A stretch of 11,003 nt of DNA from JAAZFZ01 sp035647435. GTDB lineage: Bacteria; Bacillota; Clostridia; Oscillospirales; Acutalibacteraceae. The notes beneath the pieces were generated by a model. The model did no database searches, was not told the origin of the DNA, and was given only the letters and a program-made list of their open reading frames with translations. The stretch covers positions 1-11,003 of the forward strand of contig DASRNM010000056.1 of NCBI GenBank assembly GCA_035647435.1. Direction: 5' to 3'. Made by a program: the position numbers and the translations under genes. The first letter of the stretch is position 1. Each line of letters opens with the position of its first letter. Shown here one piece after another: positions 7,011 through 11,003 of the stretch.

Positions 7011-8111
7011 TCAAACATATTTTTCAAGTTCTTTTTCTTCAATTTTAATTTTATTTTCCAACACATCAATTTGCTTTTTTAGTTCGATAATATTATTAAT
7101 CATATCTATTACATCTTCGCGCTTAGTGCTTATAAATCCTTTGTTAAATGCGGCGGCGGTTATCTTTTTTTCACCGTCAGAAAATAAAATGTTCAAGAAC
7201 TCTGAGTCATTCGATAGAATTGTTCCTTCACCATATTTCACATGTTGCACTGTAACACCAGAAGCGGAGAAATCCTTGATTTTGTCATATTCTGCAAACA
7301 GGGCGTTAAATTCGTCTTGCTTATTTTGAAGTCCGCCTTGAATTGTTTCTGTAGTTCTGCGTATAATGCGTTGCTTTTTCGTTAATCCGACTTCAAACCC
7401 TAAGTTGTTGTAAAGTTTATATGTCATTGCAGAATAAATTATGTCGTACGCTAGTACATGATATTTTTCGTCCCCATACATCGTGGCTGTCATACGAGCC
7501 TTGTGCATATCCAAAAGAGTTGGGTGATTTTTAATAGCCTCAACAATCTGGTCGCACATTTTATAGTATTTTCGCAAGTCAAAGTTAACACCTGTCCCGA
7601 AATCATCGGAATAGTGAGTATAGTCCATAAATTCGCGCGCCTGTTTCGGCTTATAAATGTAATTCTCATCAGGATATCTTAAATTGAGGTAAAAAACAGC
7701 GGAAGCCATGTTTTGTTCCATTTTCCAGCTTTTCGGCATACATTCAGCTACCAGTTTGTTTGATTTCGCAATAAAGTTAGATAATCTATTAAAACGTGCA
7801 ACAAGGTCGCCGTCATCAAGAGCGTAAAGGTCTTTAAACAACTGGCGAATGGCTTCTTTATAAAAATTCGATTTTTTTGCTATCGTTAATAACCCATTGT
7901 TGGGCTGAACATATCTGTTGTTTATAAGGTTACTTGTTACTTTAGTGGATTCTTCAAGCATAGAAACAAAATCCTTATTATCCACATCCCAATTATCTTG
8001 AAAGTGTTTTATTGCTTCCCACTTATAATATTCTTTATGCTCGTCATTGTTAATTTCATCAAAATTATTACAATATTCGTCAAGCATATCGTATAATCGG
8101 CTACTGTTCAT
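7011..8111 (-). CDS. Protein of unknown function with McrB-type N-terminal region and Tudor-like segment
   Basis: A 366-residue soluble protein, no signal peptide or membrane segment. I recognise no named family for the whole. The N-terminal part (about 1-205), with YYKWEAIKHFQDNWDVD (28-44), SNLINNRYVQP (60-70), FYLNLRYPDENYIYK (140-154) and HPTLLDMHKAR (196-206), resembles from memory the N-terminal regions of some McrB/AAA-type restriction proteins, but no Walker motif or nuclease motif follows. Residues 286-327 (VTVQHVKYGEGTIL, then hydrophobic strands and FNKGFIS) fit the small HxxFGxGxV Tudor/SH3-like fold seen at the C terminus of PcrA-type helicases. Residues 330-364 are a heptad-like coiled coil. 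GGGAGTG lies 7 nt before the ATG at 8111. Monocistronic, and convergent with the structured RNA (stop only 16 nt from its terminator). Nucleic-acid binding is a reasonable inference. Confidence 0.85.
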   Translation of the reverse strand: MNSSRLYDMLDEYCNNFDEINNDEHKEYYKWEAIKHFQDNWDVDNKDFVSMLEESTKVTSNLINNRYVQPNNGLLTIAKKSNFYKEAIRQLFKDLYALDDGDLVARFNRLSNFIAKSNKLVAECMPKSWKMEQNMASAVFYLNLRYPDENYIYKPKQAREFMDYTHYSDDFGTGVNFDLRKYYKMCDQIVEAIKNHPTLLDMHKARMTATMYGDEKYHVLAYDIIYSAMTYKLYNNLGFEVGLTKKQRIIRRTTETIQGGLQNKQDEFNALFAEYDKIKDFSASGVTVQHVKYGEGTILSNDSEFLNILFSDGEKKITAAAFNKGFISTKREDVIDMINNIIELKKQIDVLENKIKIEEKELEKYV

Positions 8112-8145
8112 ATAAACACTCCCGTATAATATCTTTTAAGTAAAC

Positions 8146-8174
8146 ATTATAGCATTAATTAAGCATTTTATCAA
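8146..8174 (-). promoter_or_regulatory. Sigma-A promoter of the unknown-function gene
   Basis: On the minus strand, -35 TTGATA (8169-8174), a 17-nt spacer and a perfect -10 TATAAT (8146-8151), giving a leader of roughly 28 nt. Eleven of twelve consensus bases match, so expression is likely strong unless repressed. Confidence 0.85.
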
Positions 8175-8198
8175 ATTGCCCTCAATAAGCAAGTAATG

Positions 8199-8243
8199 CA
8201 ATTCTTATTGACAAACGCTTTATGCAGCAATATAATGGAATTG
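8199..8243. promoter_or_regulatory. Dyad embracing the flavin-reductase promoter (possible operator)
   Basis: CAATTC (8199-8204) is answered by GAATTG (8238-8243), and TTATTG (8205-8210) in part by CAATAT (8228-8233). The arms bracket the -35 and -10 boxes, a position suited to a repressor. No regulator gene is adjacent, and the match could be chance in AT-rich DNA. Confidence 0.3.
8208..8236 (+). promoter_or_regulatory. Consensus sigma-A promoter of the flavin-reductase-like gene
   Basis: TTGACA (8208-8213), exactly 17 nt, TATAAT (8231-8236): a full consensus promoter. The start point near 8243 leaves a leader of about 100 nt containing the hairpin GCATAA/TTATGC (8247-8263) and an overlapping alternative pairing TGCAT (8261-8265)/ATGCA (8283-8287) followed by CAGTTTTT. 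Confidence 0.9.
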
Positions 8244-8343
8244 TGGGCATAAGCTCATTATGCATTTGAATTCAAAAGGTTGATGCACAGTTTTTATATG
8301 TATTGACAGATTTGAATATTTTTAACAAAGAGGTGTTTTTAAA

Positions 8344-8841
8344 ATGAACAAAACAAAAGGCGAGGCAATTCTGAAATCTTCCCTTAACCCAATGGCGCGA
8401 GTGTTGGTTTCATGTAGGGGAATAGACGGAGAGGATAATGCTCTGGCGGTCGGGTATTGTGGAAATTGCAGCTACGCACCGCCTATGGTTATGGTGGGCA
8501 TTGTGCCATCAAGATACTCATATAAAATGATTAAAGAATCAGGGTGCTTTGTTGTCAACCTTGTTGATAAGAGCTATAAGAAGGAGTTTGACTATCTTGG
8601 CAGTCATAGCAAGCGTGACGAAGATAAGCTCTCAGAAATGAATATTAGGCTTGAAGACGGCAAAAAAGTCAATGCTCCGATTATGATAGATTGCCCTGTT
8701 AACATTGAATGCACAATCGTTGATTCTATCGTTACAGGCTCGCATGAAATGTTTATAGGCAAGGTGGAACATGTTCATGCAGACAAAGCACTTTTGGACG
8801 AAGAAGGCAACGTCAACTATTCAATGATTGATTTTGTATAA
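8344..8841 (+). CDS. Flavin reductase-like, FMN-binding split-barrel protein
   Basis: A 165-residue cytoplasmic protein of the flavin reductase-like domain family, which binds FMN and often uses NAD(P)H to reduce flavin or act as a small oxidoreductase. Residues 33-52 (ALAVGYCGNCSYAPPMVMVG) form the flavin-binding strands. PSRYSYKMIKESGCFVVNLV (55-74) is the helix and strand that follow in the family. GSHEMFIGKVE (132-142) carries the conserved histidine region near the flavin. The C terminus is slightly short compared with typical members, but two stop codons in a row (TAATAA) end it and I see no clear frameshift. AGAGGTG lies about 8 nt before the ATG. Divergent from the unknown-function gene and transcribed alone. 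Cysteines at 24, 39, 42 and 68 are noticeable. The physiological substrate cannot be read from sequence. Confidence 0.9.
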   Translation: MNKTKGEAILKSSLNPMARVLVSCRGIDGEDNALAVGYCGNCSYAPPMVMVGIVPSRYSYKMIKESGCFVVNLVDKSYKKEFDYLGSHSKRDEDKLSEMNIRLEDGKKVNAPIMIDCPVNIECTIVDSIVTGSHEMFIGKVEHVHADKALLDEEGNVNYSMIDFV

Positions 8842-8963
8842 TAAGAACATAGTTTTTTGTATGGTTACCTTTGAATTATCCCATATATTTTGAACAGAAT
8901 AAACAAGCGGTAGCAATATTATGCATGATACAAAAAGTGGCTGAGGCAGTTGCAAAGATTATA

Positions 8964-9004
8964 GAAAAAAACAAACCCCAAAACCTTTAAAGTACAAAGG
9001 TTTT
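8964..9004 (-). terminator. Leftward rho-independent terminator
   Basis: AAAACCTTT (8980-8988), loop of 7, AAAGGTTTT (8996-9004). On the minus strand the stem is followed by GGGGTTTGTTTTTTT. It would end leftward RNA coming from about 9220 or from the YolD operon, and shields the flavin-reductase-like gene. Confidence 0.7.
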
Positions 9005-9156
9005 AGAGTTTCTTTCTGGTCTGAGTACCCATAAGGGGCATGGGAAAACCCTGTATTTATGCGGGTTTGCAGCCGATAAGCTATGTTACAAAACAACAAT
9101 TCATCACAAGAACACCAATTGAGCATTCGATTGACAGCAAATCAATCAAATTTATT

Positions 9157-9192
9157 ACATAGCCGTCTTGTTTCACGACAAGGTGGCTACGT
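9157..9192. repeat. Long hairpin (inverted repeat)
   Basis: Bases 9157-9172 pair with 9177-9192 in 15 of 16 positions (three G-T), around a TCAC loop. There is no U-tract on either side, so it is not a simple terminator. GCTATGT at 9080-9086 can pair with ACATAGC (9157-9163) instead of the distal arm. Confidence 0.6.
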
Positions 9193-9222
9193 GTTGTTGG
9201 GAAACTAATAATATGTTTAAAT

Positions 9223-9252
9223 TTTATAATGTATAATCAGATTTGAAATCAA
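9223..9252 (-). promoter_or_regulatory. Possible leftward promoter
   Basis: On the minus strand, TTGATT (9247-9252), 18 nt, TATAAA (9223-9228). Together with the terminator at 8964-9004 it would define a leftward RNA of about 250 nt containing the long hairpin. The same AT-rich stretch also carries two TATAAT boxes on the plus strand without -35 partners. Confidence 0.3.
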
Positions 9253-9281
9253 AGTGATAAAGGTTACGGCAATTTTAAAGG

Positions 9282-9315
9282 GGTGTCCACAATACAGTGG
9301 ACACCTCTTTTTCTT
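9282..9315 (+). terminator. Strong terminator between the convergent units
   Basis: GGTGTCCAC (9282-9290), loop AATACA, GTGGACACC (9297-9305), then TCTTTTTCTT on the plus strand. On the minus strand the tail is CCTTTAAAATT, weaker but possibly enough to end the yolD transcript, whose stop codon is at 9332. Confidence 0.88.
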
Positions 9316-9331
9316 AAAAACCCTGTTTCGT

Positions 9332-9760
9332 TTATTCATCGCACAAGATTTCAAATATCTGACCCTCGACATTGAACACTTCATCAATCGGGATTTGCCT
9401 GCCGTCATCCATAACGATAAGTCTTTCAAAATCATCTATTTTTTTAATAACACCATTCACTGTAAGATAAGCACCACCTTTTTTCTTTGTATCCGGCTGA
9501 AAATAGGTAATTGAAATTTCATGTTGTTCATTTATCCTCTCAGCAATGAATTGCAACCTATCGCTCAAATAGTTTTTTACAGACTCGTCAAGCTCCACAC
9601 GTTTTTCGGTAAGCCGTGCTGTTTCTTTGACAGCGGCATCGTGACCAGTGAGTGCTGCAAAGGGTGAAAATTGTGCGGCCCTGTCTATTAATGCCATGGG
9701 AGTACGAGTCTTGGAAATAGGACGGGGCAAATTAATGATGTCATCATATTTTTCACTCAT
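9332..9760 (-). CDS. YolD-like protein
   Basis: A 142-residue protein of the YolD-like family, small proteins encoded directly after Y-family DNA polymerases in Firmicutes and their mobile elements; YolD-type proteins are proposed, by analogy with UmuD, to act with the polymerase. The diagnostic part is the N terminus: LPRPISKTRTPM (11-22) and DRAAQFSPFAALTGHDAAV (26-44), followed by a helical segment to about 80. A beta-rich C-terminal half (GAYLTVNGVIKKIDDF, then RLIVMDDGRQIPIDEVF) resembles the SH3-like fold predicted for the family. ATG at 9760 overlaps the polymerase TGA by four bases (ATGA), with a GGGGG run about 9 nt upstream, so the two are coupled. Operator sequences would lie beyond the right edge. 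Confidence 0.9.
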   Translation of the reverse strand: MSEKYDDIINLPRPISKTRTPMALIDRAAQFSPFAALTGHDAAVKETARLTEKRVELDESVKNYLSDRLQFIAERINEQHEISITYFQPDTKKKGGAYLTVNGVIKKIDDFERLIVMDDGRQIPIDEVFNVEGQIFEILCDE

Positions 9761-11003
9761 TCTTTATGCCCCCCAATTTGTCGGTTCCGGTCTGTTGTGG
9801 TAGCACCTTCCTCCAGATTCATACCTTTTAAAATAGCGTTCTTGCCATGTTTTTTCTTAATATCCAGAACGGTTTTCTGGATTTTCTTTTCTCTGGCAAG
9901 CTCGGCTTCTTCTTCCGCTTTCTTAACTTGCGCCGCTTCGTAATCGGTAAAGAAATCAAGCTGTTCAAATTTTTCTGTCTTTTGAACAGTGGACTCATCG
10001 ACAACACGGTTGACCGAAATATTGATTCTTCGGATTAGGAGGTTTTTGTCCACAATGCGATGGAATAAATCTGTAACAGTATCCAAAATCAACTTTGTCG
10101 ATGAGGTCTGCCGGCCGAGATTAGTTGTGCCATGGGCCGATTTGGGAACCGAGCGTCCGTAGGTGTCGGTGGAGATAGCACCCTGATACTGCTTTTTTAT
10201 CTTGGGATTGGTTAAATTCTCTCGATCATAACCCACCGTCAAAACAAGTTGGTCGGTTACAAGGCTTTTATCAACTAAGTCCAACACAAGCAAATCGGTC
10301 ATTTCTCGTGCAATCAACTTTGCTTTTTCAAAAGTATATGGACTTTGCAAAACCTGTCCGGAACCTATGCTGTTGGACTTTGGTTTGTAGGCTTTAATAT
10401 CGGCAATAGTACAAGGCTCCCAGCCCCACGCATGATCAATCAGCAGTTCAGCGTTAATGCCAAACATTTTATATAGCAAATCCTCGTTGTAATGTTCGGT
10501 AGGTTTGCCAAGGGAGCATCTTGCGATATCCCCCATCGTAAAGAGGCCTTGATCCTCTAATCGTTTTGCATATCCCTTTCCCACCCTCCAAAAGTCGGTC
10601 AAAGGACGGTGGAACCAGAGAAAACGACGGTAGCTCATTTCGTCCAGCTCTGCAATAGTCACGCCATATTGGTCTGCCCGAATATGCTTTGCCCGTATAT
10701 CCATAGCGATTTTAGCGAGGTAGAGGTTTGTGCCTATCCCTGCCGCCGCCGTGATGCCGGTAGTTTCCAAAACATCTAAAATCATTTTCGTGGCAAGCTC
10801 ACGGGCAGAGAATTTATAAGTATTCAGATAATGCGTAGCATCAATGAACACCTCATCAATCGAATAAACATGAATATCTTCGGGGGCGATATATTTCAAG
10901 TAAACATTATAAATTTGTGTACTGTATTCAATATAATGAGCCATTCTCGGCGGTGCAGCAATGTAATCCACCGAAAGTTCCGGTGAAGATTTCAGCTCTA
11001 TAT
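9757..11003 (-). CDS. Y-family DNA polymerase (UmuC/DinB-like), 5' end outside the window
   Basis: An error-prone translesion polymerase. The reading frame stays open to the window edge, so the first GTG visible (10971) is an internal valine codon and roughly the first 90 residues (including the first metal-binding aspartate) are missing. Counting from that codon, YSIDEVFID (36-44) holds the catalytic SIDE pair Asp39/Glu40, GIGTNLYLAKIAMD (78-91) belongs to the palm/fingers, WRVGKGYAKRLEDQGLFTMG (128-147) is the thumb helix-hairpin-helix, and about 195-325 is the little finger. QLDFF (337-341) is a consensus beta-clamp-binding motif. It is followed by a charged helix and the tail KHGKNAILKGMNLEEGAT seen in the Firmicute UmuC-like group. 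It is followed by yolD with a 4-base overlap, an arrangement common on plasmids, prophages and conjugative elements. Confidence 0.94.
   Translation of the reverse strand, partial: IELKSSPELSVDYIAAPPRMAHYIEYSTQIYNVYLKYIAPEDIHVYSIDEVFIDATHYLNTYKFSARELATKMILDVLETTGITAAAGIGTNLYLAKIAMDIRAKHIRADQYGVTIAELDEMSYRRFLWFHRPLTDFWRVGKGYAKRLEDQGLFTMGDIARCSLGKPTEHYNEDLLYKMFGINAELLIDHAWGWEPCTIADIKAYKPKSNSIGSGQVLQSPYTFEKAKLIAREMTDLLVLDLVDKSLVTDQLVLTVGYDRENLTNPKIKKQYQGAISTDTYGRSVPKSAHGTTNLGRQTSSTKLILDTVTDLFHRIVDKNLLIRRINISVNRVVDESTVQKTEKFEQLDFFTDYEAAQVKKAEEEAELAREKKIQKTVLDIKKKHGKNAILKGMNLEEGATTTDRNRQIGGHKE

Larger units (their letters stand above)
8842..9331. other. Gene-free, structure-rich stretch, possible mobile-element edge
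   Basis: No convincing protein gene in 490 bp. It holds a leftward terminator (8964-9004), several inverted repeats (CCCAT/ATGGG near 9028-9044, AAACCC/GGGTTT near 9045-9067, ATTCGATTGA/TCAATCAAAT 9125-9151, a 16-pair hairpin 9157-9192), a possible leftward promoter (9223-9252) and a strong rightward terminator (9282-9315). It sits between an ordinary gene and a polymerase/YolD pair of a type often carried by mobile elements, so it may be a junction or attachment region. No recombinase gene or target duplication is visible. Confidence 0.4.

Noticed and set aside
6857..7048. 63-codon plus-strand reading frame through the structured RNA
   Set aside because: It starts at a non-ATG codon without a ribosome binding site, runs across the T-arm and terminator hairpin, and its product is low-complexity with no family resemblance.
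8303..8331. Second TTGACA upstream of the flavin-reductase-like gene
   Set aside because: No -10 box at the right distance, and the ribosome binding site would fall inside it.
8925..8990. 22-codon frame starting ATG ATA CAA, ending inside a terminator stem
   Set aside because: Coding-like amino acid mix but no ribosome binding site and too short to judge. It may be a gene remnant, but nothing confirms it.
9085..9240. Open minus-strand stretch of about 50 codons through the long hairpin
   Set aside because: No usable start codon near its 5' end and no similarity I recognise. The bases are better explained by the inverted repeats.
1..11003. CRISPR array or insertion-sequence transposase
   Set aside because: No regularly spaced direct repeats and no transposase or integrase coding region anywhere in the window.

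Overview
The window looks like a chromosomal segment of a low-GC, Gram-positive Clostridia-type Firmicute. Supporting signs are strong AGGAGG-type ribosome binding sites, sigma-A promoters with 17-nt spacers, a lipoprotein PotD, a tRNA gene that encodes its CCA end, many U-tailed terminators, and a Y-family polymerase/YolD pair of the type common in that group. I cannot name the genus.

Layout, left to right. (1) tRNA-Leu(CAA) on the minus strand, with its own promoter and terminator. (2) A divergent, monocistronic dTDP-glucose 4,6-dehydratase gene (rfbB/rmlB, TTG start) between a consensus promoter and a terminator, with no other dTDP-sugar genes beside it. (3) On the minus strand, an Eis-like GNAT acetyltransferase downstream of a complete potABCD spermidine/putrescine ABC transporter operon. 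The four pot genes overlap by 4, 4 and 1 bases, start from one promoter near 6700 and end at an AT-rich terminator just before the acetyltransferase. (4) At about 6828-6995 (+), a standalone structured RNA. It has a Y-RNA-like stem motif (CUCGAAGAUG), a D-loop-like AGUUGGUAG, a 7-nt-loop hairpin and a tRNA T-arm-like hairpin, and ends in a strong terminator. I interpret it as a bacterial Y RNA (YrlA type). (5) Tail to tail with it, a 366-residue protein of unknown function on the minus strand, with an N-terminal region resembling those of McrB-type proteins, a Tudor/SH3-like segment and a coiled coil. It is not Ro60, the usual genomic neighbour of Y RNAs. (6) A divergent flavin-reductase-like FMN-binding protein behind a perfect TTGACA-17-TATAAT promoter. 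(7) A 490-bp gene-free stretch full of inverted repeats and opposing terminators, probably the edge or scar of a mobile element. (8) A YolD-like gene and a Y-family (UmuC-like) translesion polymerase on the minus strand. The polymerase runs off the right edge.

Functionally, the left two thirds is housekeeping: translation, nucleotide-sugar and polyamine uptake. The segment from about 6790 rightward has an accessory character: an RNA gene, an unknown protein, unusual noncoding structure and an error-prone polymerase cassette of a type often carried by mobile elements. The most interesting item is the tRNA-mimicking RNA, which lies beside an unknown protein with no Ro60 gene in view.
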